Assembly: GCA_963823095.1 (NCBI GenBank)
Contig: CAWGKI010000018.1
Span: forward strand, 1-64,000
Direction of reading: 5' to 3'
DNA: 64,000 bases
Source of the DNA: CAIVVT01 sp963823095
Lineage (GTDB): Bacteria > Acidobacteriota > Terriglobia > Bryobacterales > Bryobacteraceae
The notes under the pieces are model-generated. The model was not told the DNA's origin, did no database searches, and saw only the letters and a list, made by a program, of their open reading frames with translations. A program made the position numbers and the translations under genes. Below, piece after piece: positions 45,677 to 55,900 of the stretch (positions are counted from its first letter, which is position 1; every line of letters begins with the position of its first letter).

Positions 45677-47623
45677 ATGCGTTTCCCAGTTCCCATCTTT
45701 CTGCTGCTTGCTATCTGCATCGGCGCGGGCGCCGCACCCCCCGCTCCCTCGCCCGTGAAGAACCGCGCACCACTCGCGTCGACGCCCTACACGCTGCTGC
45801 CGCTCACGGCCGTGAAGCCCGAGGGCTGGTTGAAGCGGCAACTCGAGATCCAGGCCGCTGGCCTCTCCGGTCACATTGAAGAGTTTTGGCCCGACCTTGG
45901 ATCGAACAGCGGCTGGCTCGGAGGCAAAGGAGAAAGCTGGGAGCGCGGTCCTTACTACCTGGATGGATTGATCCCAATGGCCTATGAACTCGGAGACCCG
46001 GACCTCATCGCGAGGGCGCAAAAGTGGGTCGACTGGACGCTGAACAATCAGAGCAGCGACGGTGCGATCGGGCCGCCGAGCAACAACGACTGGTGGCCGA
46101 AGTACGTCATGTTGAAAGTGCTGACGCAGTACCAGGAAGCCACCGGCGATGCGCGCGTGATTCCGCTGATGGAGCGCTACTTCGCCTATCAGGCGGCGAA
46201 CATCGATAAGACGCCGTTGAAGGAGTGGGCGATCTACCGTTGGCAGGACGAGGCATTGACGCTCATCTGGCTCTACAACCGTAACGGCGACCCGAAGCTG
46301 CTCGCTCTGGCTCGTAAGCTGCACGATCAGGGCTACTACTGGCCCAAGCAGTTCGAGGATTTCCCGCCACTCTACCAGAACAAAGTCACCGGCAAAGACT
46401 GCACGCTGAAGACGCACGGAGTGAACAACTCGCAAGGCCTGAAGACCGCCGCCATCTGGTGGCAGGTCACCAAAGACAAGGCCGATCTGGATGGGCTCTA
46501 CAATCAGTTCAAGGTGCTCGACAAGTATCACCTCCAACCGAGCGGCGTGCACAGCGGCGACGAACACTATGCCGGCCTCGACCCGTCGCAGGGGACGGAG
46601 CTGTGCTCGGTTCTGGAAACAATGTACTCGCTGGAACACATCATCGCGGCGACCGGCGATCCCGCTTTCGCCGACCGTCTGGAGAAGGTCGCCTACAATC
46701 CGCAGCCCGGCACCTACACCAAGGACATGTGGGCGCACCAATACGACCAACAAGCCAACCAAGTGCTGGTCTCGAAAGCCAAGCGCGCGTGGAGCGACAA
46801 CGGGCCGGACTCAAATCTCTACGGTCTTGAACCCAACTTCGGATGCTGCACCGCGAACATGCACCAGGGCTGGCCGAAGTTCATCGCGAACCTGTGGATG
46901 GGCACGCAGGACGATGGCATCGCGGCAGTGGCGTACGGGCCGAGCCGGGTGACCACGACGGTCCGCGGCGGCGTGACCGTGACGGTCGAGGAGAAGACCG
47001 AGTACCCATTCCGCCAGGACATACTTCTCACGGTGAATCCATCGAAACCCGCGGTTTTCCCGGTGGAACTCCGCATTCCGGCCTGGGCGGCGCGGGCGAG
47101 CATCCGCGTCAACGGCAAGGCCGTGACCGGAGCGAAGGCCGGCACTTTCCACAAGCTCGAGCGGAAGTGGAAGCAGGGTGACAAGGTCCAAGTCGTGTTC
47201 CCCATGCAGCCGCGTCTTTCGCGCTGGTACCACAACTCGGTGGCGGTGGAACGCGGCCCACTGGTCTTTTCGTTAAAGATCGGAGAGGACTGGAAGATAG
47301 TCAAAGAGCGGCCGCAGGCGTCCGACTGGGGCGTCGAACCGACCACTCCGTGGAACTATGGCCTCGTCTTCGATTCCGCCTCGCCGCAGAAGTCATTCGA
47401 GGTGGAAGAGCGGCCTGTCGGCGAGTATCCCTTCAGCCCCGAAGGCGCGCCGGTGGTGCTCAAAGCGAAGGGCAGACGCATTGCCGAATGGCAACTGGTG
47501 AACGACTCGGCCGGGCCGCTGCCGCAGAGCCCCGTTCAAAGCGCCGCGGCCGTAGAGAGCATCGTGCTGATCCCCTACGGCGCGGCGAAGCTCCGCATCA
47601 CCGCGTTTCCCGAAGTGAAGTGA
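45677..47623 (+). CDS. GH127-like beta-L-arabinofuranosidase (DUF1680)
   Basis: 648 residues with a signal peptide (IFLLLAICIGAGAAP). The (alpha/alpha)6 core has WERGPYYLDGLIPMAYELGDPDLIARAQKWVDWTLNNQ, RWQDEALTLIWLYNRNGD, GVNNSQGLKTAAIWW, and GTELCSVLETMYSLEHIIAATGD, the glutamate-containing segment. FGCCTANMHQGWPKFIANLWM carries the cysteines of the GH127/GH146 active site (Cys nucleophile with Zn). C-terminal beta-sandwich domains follow (VELRIPAWAARASIRVNGKAV, RGPLVFSLKIG). It should release L-arabinofuranose from plant cell-wall glycans or glycoproteins. Monocistronic, start ATG 45677. Confidence 0.88.
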   Translation: MRFPVPIFLLLAICIGAGAAPPAPSPVKNRAPLASTPYTLLPLTAVKPEGWLKRQLEIQAAGLSGHIEEFWPDLGSNSGWLGGKGESWERGPYYLDGLIPMAYELGDPDLIARAQKWVDWTLNNQSSDGAIGPPSNNDWWPKYVMLKVLTQYQEATGDARVIPLMERYFAYQAANIDKTPLKEWAIYRWQDEALTLIWLYNRNGDPKLLALARKLHDQGYYWPKQFEDFPPLYQNKVTGKDCTLKTHGVNNSQGLKTAAIWWQVTKDKADLDGLYNQFKVLDKYHLQPSGVHSGDEHYAGLDPSQGTELCSVLETMYSLEHIIAATGDPAFADRLEKVAYNPQPGTYTKDMWAHQYDQQANQVLVSKAKRAWSDNGPDSNLYGLEPNFGCCTANMHQGWPKFIANLWMGTQDDGIAAVAYGPSRVTTTVRGGVTVTVEEKTEYPFRQDILLTVNPSKPAVFPVELRIPAWAARASIRVNGKAVTGAKAGTFHKLERKWKQGDKVQVVFPMQPRLSRWYHNSVAVERGPLVFSLKIGEDWKIVKERPQASDWGVEPTTPWNYGLVFDSASPQKSFEVEERPVGEYPFSPEGAPVVLKAKGRRIAEWQLVNDSAGPLPQSPVQSAAAVESIVLIPYGAAKLRITAFPEVK

Positions 47624-47624
47624 G

Positions 47625-47900
47625 CCATCCTATGAACTTCTGTCGGGCCTTCAGCTGGCCAGCGGAATAGCATTCAAGATCGGGCTGGCCACGACGCCAG
47701 CGGAACTCGCGGACGTGATCGGATCCAGGTGAGAAATACGGGATGAGAATGCCGGCGTAATTGCCGCTATTGCGACCGATCATCTCACCGCCAGCGAGCG
47801 AATCAACGCGTCGCAGGTCGGCGTGTTCCGCCAGAGCCGGTCGACCCAACGGGACTCCAAAGCCGCGTAGTCGGCTGACGTTAAGTTCACCCCCGCCAAC
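47625..47900 (-). pseudogene. DUF3854-type (primase/helicase-like) protein fragment
   Basis: In shifting minus-strand frames: SADYAALESRWVDRLW, then RRVDSLAGGEMIGRNSGNYAGILIPYFSPGSDHVREFRWRRGQPDLECYSAGQLKARQKF, then stop. This matches the N-terminal lead and the YAGILIPYF...REFRLRRDxPDLE motif of DUF3854 proteins found on acidobacterial integrated elements, where they sit with helicase or primase domains. Everything after this motif is missing. A dispersed repeat lies directly upstream of it (48020-48265), so both may derive from the same mobile element. The identification is from motif memory. Confidence 0.55.
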
Positions 47901-48019
47901 GAGGACGGTACGGTCAGGGCGTTGCAACCCCAGTGTTTGGAGTCCAAAAACGGTCGGCGGGTGAAGCAGTCAGCGAGGTGGCCGCCGTGCCAACAATGGC
48001 AGCAACCTCGTCAGGACCG

Positions 48020-48265
48020 AAACTCAAACTTCCTGCCTGTTTCGGCGGTTTCGGGGAGCGGACGTAGGCCACAGCTGCTGCCCCTACGCTAGAGGTCGGC
48101 CTGGGCCAAATCCTCTCCTGCGTCGGAGTCGAAATTCGTCGGAGTACGTAGTTGGTCACTCGCTAAAGTGGTCCCAATGAAGTTGGCCTATTGAGTTTCT
48201 TTGCTTAGCGACGCCGCTTCGCGGCATTCGCGCGAACTCTCACCTGTCGTCCTCGATGTGACATC
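48020..48265. repeat. Dispersed repeat, copy B
   Basis: Second copy of the element at 43145-43385, in the same orientation, with CGGAGTACGTAGTTGGTCAC, GTTTCTTTGC and CGCGGCATTCGCGCGAACTC well preserved. On the minus strand the peptide-like reading (RVRANAAKRR) is interrupted by stops. It lies between the DUF3854 fragment and the efflux operon. The rest of the 47,901-48,401 gap has no supported gene. Confidence 0.7.
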
Positions 48266-48401
48266 GGCAGTTCGCTTCAACACGTTGACCGATGGCATTG
48301 TTGGTCCTTTCTGCTAGATCGGGTGGGTACGAATTCGCCATCTCAATGCGAACGATGAACCCGTTCGAGGCAAACCAGGCCATGTTGCTCCCTTCCTGCG
48401 A

Positions 48402-49724
48402 CTACCGAATCGAACCGATCGAATACTGCAGCGCAACATACTGGGACTGGTAGTCGTACTTCGCGCCAAGGTCCTCGATTTCGGCTCGGGTCAGATTCAG
48501 TTGAGCTTGGGTCAGTTCGACGATCGAAGACAGGCCCAGGTCGTAGCGGCCTTGCGCCAGTTGAAGGGCGAGCGTTGCCTGCTTCACGAACTGCGCTGCA
48601 ACGTCGAGCCGCTGATACGCAGTGGAGGCGTTGGACCACGCTACGCGCACGTCGCGCGTTACCCGCAAGGTGACGTCTTTGAGCCGCTGGTCCTCTGCCG
48701 TCGCGCGGTATCGCGCCGCTTCACGCCGGGCATTGAACAGATGGCCGTTGAATATCGGAATGTTCACATTCAGGGCCACCCCTTCGTACTCCGCGGGGAT
48801 CTGCGGGGCATTGATGTAAGGCAGAAAGCCGGCAACTGCCACGAGACTGACCGTGGGACGGTTCAGGTCTTTCTCCGCCTCCGCAAACCGGTGCGCCGCA
48901 TCGCTGGAGAAGCGAAAGCTGGCCACCTCCGGCCGGTTTTTCAGTGCTTCGTCTATCAAGGGGCCGGGCTGAGCCGGCGGATTCGCGGGCAGCGGCTCAT
49001 CGGTCAATTCGAAGTTGGCCGGCTGGTCCGAGCCTATCGCGCGCGCCAGTTGCGCGAAGGATTGCTGCACGTTGTCCTGCGCTCGAATCAGGAGCAGCTT
49101 GGCGTCGGATAGGTTGACGTTCGCGAAGTTCACGTCAAGGTCCGACCTCAGCTTGTTCTGTGCCAGCGCCGAGATCTGATCGAACAGTTGTTTACGCGCG
49201 GCCACTGTCTCCTCTGCCACTTTGACGACCGCCTGAGCTTGCAGGGCATTGAAGTACGCCTGATTTACTGCCAGCAGCACGTCGTAGCGGGTTGCCTGGT
49301 AATTCTGCTGCATCGCCTGTTGCTGCAGCTTCGAACTGGCCACGAGGTTGTTGGTCCGCCCGAGATCCGTGACGAGCTGCGAGAGCGTGATCCCCTGGCC
49401 GGCCCGGTCAAACAGCCGGGACGCGACTAGCGCTCCGGCCCCGATGCGGGCGTCGGTATTTCCTTGGGACTCCGTCAAGTCCGCGTTCAGCGTTGGGTAG
49501 TAGGCCGACCGAACCTCCCTGACCTGCTCGCCCGCCGCCGATGACAAGGCTTGCGCCGCCAGCACCTGCGGATGGTTCTTGAGCGCCAGGTCTTCGGCCT
49601 CACGCAGAGTCAATTTCATCGGCGAGGCAGTCTGCGCAACCAGTGGGCCCGTGCACGCGAATGCAGCCAGCATCCACGCCCACGCGACTCGTCTTCCGAT
49701 CATGCTCGCGATCCCTCCGCTCAT
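48402..49724 (-). CDS. TolC-family outer-membrane efflux protein
   Basis: 440 residues with a signal peptide (WAWMLAAFACTGPLVAQ). Two outer-membrane-efflux repeats: LTLREAEDLALKNHPQVLAAQALSSAAGEQVREVRSAYYPTLNADLTES and, later, PLIDEALKNRPEVASFRFSSDAAHRFAEAEKDLNRPTVSLVA, each followed by long helices (YDVLLAVNQAYFNALQAQAVVKVAEETVAARKQLFDQ; RYDLGLSSIVELTQAQLNLTRAEIEDLGAKYDYQ). It forms the trimeric channel-tunnel of the tripartite pump. Its ATG overlaps the stop of the upstream RND gene (ATGA), so it is the last gene of the efflux operon. Confidence 0.9.
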   Translation of the reverse strand: MSGGIASMIGRRVAWAWMLAAFACTGPLVAQTASPMKLTLREAEDLALKNHPQVLAAQALSSAAGEQVREVRSAYYPTLNADLTESQGNTDARIGAGALVASRLFDRAGQGITLSQLVTDLGRTNNLVASSKLQQQAMQQNYQATRYDVLLAVNQAYFNALQAQAVVKVAEETVAARKQLFDQISALAQNKLRSDLDVNFANVNLSDAKLLLIRAQDNVQQSFAQLARAIGSDQPANFELTDEPLPANPPAQPGPLIDEALKNRPEVASFRFSSDAAHRFAEAEKDLNRPTVSLVAVAGFLPYINAPQIPAEYEGVALNVNIPIFNGHLFNARREAARYRATAEDQRLKDVTLRVTRDVRVAWSNASTAYQRLDVAAQFVKQATLALQLAQGRYDLGLSSIVELTQAQLNLTRAEIEDLGAKYDYQSQYVALQYSIGSIR

Positions 49725-52700
49725 TGCACCCGCTCCTGTGGAACCGGCGTCCTCTTGTTCCGGTAGACCAGCACATACGCCGCGGGGACGATGAAGATCG
49801 TCAGCAGCACGGAAGACGCCAGGCCGCCAATGATGGCCCGAGCCATCGGCGTGTACTGCTCTGCGCCCGTACCCAGCTTCATCGCCATCGGAATCATGCC
49901 GATGATCGTCGCCAGCGATGTCATCAGAATCGGACGCAGCCGCACGCGGCAGGCGGTAATAACCGCGTCCGCCACCGAGAGCCCCTGCTCTTCCAGCTTG
50001 TGCGCGAAATCGACGATCAGAATACTGTTCGAATCGGCGATGCCAATCAGCATCAAAACCCCCATCAAGGACATGACGTTCAATGTTGTGTGCGTGAGCG
50101 GCAGTATGATCAGCACGCCGACGAATCCCATCGGGATGGCGAGCATGATCAGAAACGGATCGACAAACGAACGGAACTGGGCGACCAAAATCAGAAACAG
50201 CAGAATGAACGAGAGCGTGAAGCCGAATGCGAAGCTCTTGAAGGACGCATTCATGCCTTCCACCATGCCCCGCTGGCTGATGCGGATGTTCGCGGGGTAA
50301 TGGAGCTTCTGAATCAGCTTGTCGATGGCTTTGGAGACGCCTCCAAGATCCTCGCCGGCAGGAGTGACGTAAACGTCACTGACGCGCTGAATCTGATAGT
50401 GATCCACTTGGGTGGGCGTCTGTAGAGTCTCGATTTTGACTACCGTATCGAGCGTGGTGGGGTACTTGAGGTTCTGGGCACGGAGCGGAATACTCGTGAG
50501 ATCGACCAGGTTGTGGATCGCGGGCTTGCCGTGCTCGTAATACTGCACCGTCAGGAAGTAGTCGTTGCCGGTCACGTGGTCCACCCAATAGTTCGGTGCG
50601 ATCATCGTGTTTGAGTTGAGGGCCGTGATGACGTTGTCCACCACTTCTTTCGGACTCAATCCCAATTCGGCCGCGTGAACACGGTTGACGTTCAGCCGCA
50701 CCGCAGGGTAGTTCATGTCCTGCGGGACGTAGACTTCCCCCACGCCGGGAAGCCTGCGGAATTGATGGGCCAGATCCTGAGCCACATCGAACGTCGTTTT
50801 CAATTCCCGGCTGCTGACCTGAACGTCGATTGGCGCGGGCATGCCGGAATTGAGTATGGCGTCCTGCATGGAACCGCTGCTCAAGAAGGTCCGGAGATCC
50901 GGATACTGCGCCTGGATCGCAGCGCGGACCCGGTCCATGTATTCGAAGCTGCTCACCTCGTGTTCGTCCTGCAGCGCCACCTGAATTGTAGCCGTGTACG
51001 GTCCGGCATTGGTCGTGTAAAGCGCGGAGAAGTCCGGAACTACTCCGGCGTTCGAGACGACCATCTTGAAGTCCTTGGGCGCAACGATGTGGCGGACCAG
51101 GTCCTCGATCTTGGCGACGTACATCTCCGTAATTTCAATGCGGCTTCCCGTCGGCGCTTTCAGGTTGATCGTGAATTGGCCCGCGTCGGTTCGCGGGAAG
51201 AACGCCAGTCCGAGGAACGGGTAGATCGCCAGGCTCGCCACGAACAGCCCTCCGAGGGCGGCGACGGTCCATCCGGGGCGCTGAAGTGCCCGACGCACCC
51301 AGCGTTCATAGAAGTCGAGGACACGGTTGAACATGCGGTTAAATGCCGCATTGAAACGTCCGCCCCAGGACCGGCCGGTCTCTTCTGGCAGGGTAGTCTC
51401 CGCTTCCAGGGCGGTGTGGTGTCCCGCTCCAGGCACGCTCTTCATGTATTTCGAGCAGAACAGAGGGATGACCGTCATGGCCACGACAAACGACGCGAGC
51501 AATGACAGGCAGAACGCCAGCGCCAATGCCGAGAAGAGGAACTTGCTGACTCCGTACAAGAAGACGACCGGGAAGAAATCCACCACGTCCACAAGCGTCG
51601 CTGCCAACACTGCGAGATTCACCTCTGCCCCGCCCTGCTCTGCGGCTACCGCGGGGGAGGCGCCCATCTCCAGGTGCCGGTAAATGTTTTCGAGCGAGAT
51701 GACCGAGTTGTCGATGACACGCGAGAATGCCAGCGCCAGGCCGCCGAGGATCATCGTGTTCACGGTGTTGCCCATCATCGAAAGCACGACGAAGGTAGCC
51801 AGTGCCGATAACGGGATAGAGAGGAACACCGCAAACGTCGCTCGCATACTGCCGAGGAAGATGAGAATCATCAGGCTGGTGAGCAGCAGCCCCATCAGCC
51901 CTTCATGCAAGACGGTTTGAATCGCTTCCTTGACGTAAGCGGATTGATCGAACACGACACTGGCCTTGAGCTGCTTCGGAATGTCGAACAATTTCGGGAG
52001 CATTTCGCGAATGCCGTTGACGACTTCGATCGTGTTGGTGTCGCCGCCCTGCTTCATGATCGGGAGATACACCGAACGCTGGCCGTCGACGCGAACGACG
52101 TTGTATTGGATCTGGTTTGCGTCCTTGGCCTCGCCAACATCGCCGACCGACACCCAGCTTGTCCCGTCTGTCTTGATAGGTACCTGGTTGAGATCCTCAA
52201 TCTTGTTTACGAGGCTGTTCGAGTACACGAAATAGTCATACGGCCCGATCTTCACGTCGCCGGCCGGAAGGATGAGGTTGTTGTCGTTGATGGCATCGAC
52301 CACGTCCATCACGCTCAGTTGCCGCGACAGCAACTTGTAGGGGTCGACGTAAACCATAGCCTGGCGGTATTTGCCGCCGAACGGCGGAGGAATCTCGGCG
52401 CCCTTCACCACCGCGATCTGATTGCGGATGGCGAACTGTCCGATGTCATGGAGCTGGGTCTGCGACAGTCCCTCGCCCTTCAGCGTCACCAGACAGACCG
52501 GCAGGCTCGACGCGTCGAATTTGAGGACAACGGGCGGCAACGTTCCAGGCGGCAGGCGCTTCAAGTCCGCCAGCGCGAGGTTCGACAACTCGGTAACGTC
52601 GGCGTCGGCGTTGGTTTCGGGCTGAAAGTACACCTTGATAATGCTGACGCCGAGCATCGACCAGGACTCCATGTGATCGACGCCGCTGGCGAGAGTGAAG

Positions 52701-52909
52701 AACCGCTCGAGCGGATTCGTGATATCGACTTCGATATCCCCCGGCGGCATGCCCGAGTAGAAGGTCGCCACCACCACTTCGGGCAGGTTGATCTCGGGAA
52801 ACAGGTCGACTGGCATCCTGGCCACGCTGGAGACGCCGATGACGGCCAGCACCAGGCAGACGACGATGATGAAGTAGGGATTCCGGATCGAGAATCTCGG
52901 CATCACCAT
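49721..52909 (-). CDS. RND efflux transporter, second of a tandem pair
   Basis: 1062 residues, normal HAE1/AcrB length with 12 membrane helices and two large periplasmic loops. The start MPRFSIRNPYFIIVVCLVLAVIGVSSVARMPVDLFPEINLPEVVVATFYSGMPP is typical. In helix 4 AcrB has Asp407-Asp408; here the aligned VIDNSVISLENI has Asp-Asn. In helix 10 AcrB Lys940 is replaced by Ser (GIADSNSILIVDFAH). The next membrane segment contains LVDVVDFFP, with two Asp absent from the partner pump. It is very similar to the upstream pump (34 bp apart), suggesting a heteromeric MdtBC-like complex. Substrate unknown. Confidence 0.9.
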   Translation of the reverse strand: MVMPRFSIRNPYFIIVVCLVLAVIGVSSVARMPVDLFPEINLPEVVVATFYSGMPPGDIEVDITNPLERFFTLASGVDHMESWSMLGVSIIKVYFQPETNADADVTELSNLALADLKRLPPGTLPPVVLKFDASSLPVCLVTLKGEGLSQTQLHDIGQFAIRNQIAVVKGAEIPPPFGGKYRQAMVYVDPYKLLSRQLSVMDVVDAINDNNLILPAGDVKIGPYDYFVYSNSLVNKIEDLNQVPIKTDGTSWVSVGDVGEAKDANQIQYNVVRVDGQRSVYLPIMKQGGDTNTIEVVNGIREMLPKLFDIPKQLKASVVFDQSAYVKEAIQTVLHEGLMGLLLTSLMILIFLGSMRATFAVFLSIPLSALATFVVLSMMGNTVNTMILGGLALAFSRVIDNSVISLENIYRHLEMGASPAVAAEQGGAEVNLAVLAATLVDVVDFFPVVFLYGVSKFLFSALALAFCLSLLASFVVAMTVIPLFCSKYMKSVPGAGHHTALEAETTLPEETGRSWGGRFNAAFNRMFNRVLDFYERWVRRALQRPGWTVAALGGLFVASLAIYPFLGLAFFPRTDAGQFTINLKAPTGSRIEITEMYVAKIEDLVRHIVAPKDFKMVVSNAGVVPDFSALYTTNAGPYTATIQVALQDEHEVSSFEYMDRVRAAIQAQYPDLRTFLSSGSMQDAILNSGMPAPIDVQVSSRELKTTFDVAQDLAHQFRRLPGVGEVYVPQDMNYPAVRLNVNRVHAAELGLSPKEVVDNVITALNSNTMIAPNYWVDHVTGNDYFLTVQYYEHGKPAIHNLVDLTSIPLRAQNLKYPTTLDTVVKIETLQTPTQVDHYQIQRVSDVYVTPAGEDLGGVSKAIDKLIQKLHYPANIRISQRGMVEGMNASFKSFAFGFTLSFILLFLILVAQFRSFVDPFLIMLAIPMGFVGVLIILPLTHTTLNVMSLMGVLMLIGIADSNSILIVDFAHKLEEQGLSVADAVITACRVRLRPILMTSLATIIGMIPMAMKLGTGAEQYTPMARAIIGGLASSVLLTIFIVPAAYVLVYRNKRTPVPQERVQ

Positions 52910-52943
52910 TCACCTGTGTGAGCGGCGGATTGCAGGCTGGCCA

Positions 52944-55900
52944 TCAGGCGCCCTCCGCCATCCGTTTGTTGCGATAAACCAGCAGGTATGCCGCGGGCAC
53001 GATAAAGATCGTGAAGACGACCGACACGGTCAGCCCTCCGATGATGGTTCGAGCGAGCGGGGCGTACTGCTCGCTCCCAGTGCCAAGTTTCAGCGCCATG
53101 GGGACCATTCCGATAATCGTGGCGAGCGAAGTCATCAGAATCGGCCGTAACCGTACCCGGCAGGAAGTAATCACGGCGTCCTGCACAGTCATCTTCTCTT
53201 CCTCCAGCCGGTGCGCGAACTCCACGATGAGAATGCTGTTCGAAGCCGCGATTCCGACAAGCATGAGGATGCCCATCAGCGACATCACGTTCAGCGTCGT
53301 CCCGGTCGCGGGAAGGATGATGAGAACGCCGATGAGCCCCATCGGAATCGCGAGCATGATTAGAAACGGATCTTTGAACGACCGGAACTGGGCCACAAGG
53401 ATCAGGTAAAGGAGAATGACCGACAAGGACAGACCAATCCCGAAGCTCTTGAAGGAGGCCCGCATGCCTTCCACCATCCCACGCAGGTTGATGCGGGCAT
53501 TGGCCGGATACTTCGATTGCGCGATCAGCCGGTCTATGTCGTCGCTGACCCGGCCCAGATCTTCTCCGTGCGGTGTCACATATACGTCTGTCACGCGCTG
53601 GATCTGGTAGTGGTCCGCCTCGGTTGGAGTCTGAATGTTCGTCAGCTTCGCCACTGCGTCGAGGGTAGTTGGGTGCGAAAGATTCGGCGCGCGCAGTGGG
53701 ATGCTCTTGAGATCCAGGAAATTGTGGATGGAGGCGCGGCCCGATTCGTAGTACTGCACGGTGAGGAAGTAGTCGTTTCCTGTTTCGTGGTCGACCCAAT
53801 AGTTCGGAGCGATCATCGTGTTCGAGTTCAAGGCCGTGATCACGTTGTCGACAACTTCCTTCGGGCTGACTCCAAGCTCAGCGGCGTGAATGCGGTCCAC
53901 GTCCAGCCGCACGGCAGGATAGTTCATGTCCTGCGGAATGTAGACCTCGCCGATGTTGTTGAGCTTCCGGATCCGGGCCGCGAGGTCTTGGGCCACGGAG
54001 AATGTTGTGGTCAGCTCGCGGCTGCTGATTTGGACGTCAATCGGCGCGGGCATGCCCATATTCAGCACTGCATCCACCATCGACCCGCTCGAGAAGAAGG
54101 TGCGCAGGTCCGGAAAACGTGCGGCGATTTCGCGCCGCAGCCGGTCCATGTATTCGAAACTGCCGATGCGATGCGGTTCTTTAAGGGCAACTTGAATGGT
54201 AGCCGTGTGAGGCCCGGCATTCGTCGTGTAGAGCGAAGAGAAGTCCGGAACGATGCCGATGTTCGAAACCACCATTTTGAAGTCGCTTGGATCGACTGTG
54301 TGGCGAATCAGGTCCTCAACCTGCGCTACATATTGCTCCGTAATCTCAATTCGAGTCCCTGTGGGGACTTTCAGGTTGATCGTGAATTGTCCGGCGTCGG
54401 TACGCGGAAAGAACGCCACTCCGATGAGCGGGTAGAGGGCAAAACTGGCGAGGAAGGTTCCGCTCAGCAGCCCGATCGTCAGTCCCGGCCGCCGTAGAGC
54501 AATGCGTACCCAACGCTCGTAGCCGTCGAGCAGACGATTGAACATGCCGTTGAACCAGGCGTTGAAGCGGGTGCCGAGGTGGCTGGGCGGAGCCGCTTCT
54601 CCCTCCGGCTCCGCGAGGTGGTGAGCGCTCTTCAAAAAGCGAGAGCAGAACAGCGGGATGACGGTCATGGCGACGAAGTACGAGGCGAACAGCGAGATCA
54701 CGACCGCCAGCGCGAGGGCTGAGAACAGGAATCGACTCACGCCATATAGGAAGGTGACCGGGAAGAAGACGACCACTGTCGTCAGCGTTGCCGCGAGGAC
54801 AGCAAGGCTCACCTCAGTCCCGCCCTTCTCGGCCGCGTCGGACGGGGACGCCCCCATCTCAAGATGGCGGTAGATGTTTTCCAGCGAGATCACCGAGTTG
54901 TCGATCACGCGCGAAAACGCGAGAGCGAGACCGCCGAGAACCATCGTGTTGATCGTGCTGCCCATGATTGCCAACACGACGAACGTGGCAAGCGCGGACA
55001 GCGGAATCGAAAGGAACACGGCAACCGTCGCACGCATGCTTCCGAGGAAGATGAGGATCATCAGACTGGTCAACGCCAGGCCGATCAAGCCTTCGTCCAG
55101 CAGTGTGCTAATCGCCTCCTTCACGAACGCCGACTGGTCGAACACGACGCTCGCCTTCAACTGCTTCGGGACGTCGAATAACTTCGGGATCATCTCGCGG
55201 ATCCCATTCACCACTTCGATAGTGTTGGTGTCGCCGCCCTGCTTCATGATCGGAAGGTAGACCGAGCGCTGACCATCTACGCGCACAACGTTGTATTGGA
55301 TCTGATTCGCGTCCTTCGCCTCGCCCACGTCCCGCAGCGAAACCCACTGGGAGCCGGACGTCTTGATCGGCAGAGAGTTCAGTTCCTCTACCTTTTCGGC
55401 GAGGCTGTTGGAGTAAACATAGAAGTCGAACGGTCCCATCTTCACGTCGCCGGCGGGCAGGATGAGGTTGCTTTTGTTGACGGCGCGCACTACGTCCATG
55501 ACGCTCATCTGGCGCGAGGCTAGTTTGTACGGATCGACGTAGAGCATCACCTGGCGATACTTGCCGCCGAATGGAGGCGGAATCTCTGCGCCCTTTACCA
55601 CTGCGATCTGGTTGCGAATCGTGAATTGACCGATATCGTGGAGTTCGGTCTGGGACAGTCCCTCGCCCTTCAAGGTGACGAGGCACACCGGCAAACTGGA
55701 GGCGTCGAATTTGAGGACGACGGGGGGCAGCGTGCCCGGCGGCAATCGTTTCAGGTCGGCCAGAGCGAGGTTTGAAAGCTCCGTCACGTCGGCATCGGCG
55801 TTGGTGCCCGGCTGAAAGTAGACCTTGATAATGCTAACGCCGAGCAGCGAGCGCGATTCCATATGGCCAATGCCGCTCGCGAGCGTGAAGAAGCGCTCGA

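Noticed and set aside
45356..46762. 468-codon open frame on the minus strand
   Set aside because: It lies antisense to the GH127 gene, whose protein motifs are clear; the minus-strand translation shows no family and is a by-product of high GC.
51905..52921. Several long plus-strand frames opposite the RND pumps
   Set aside because: They mirror the conserved RND sequences and appear at equivalent places opposite both pumps, as expected for antisense of homologous genes.
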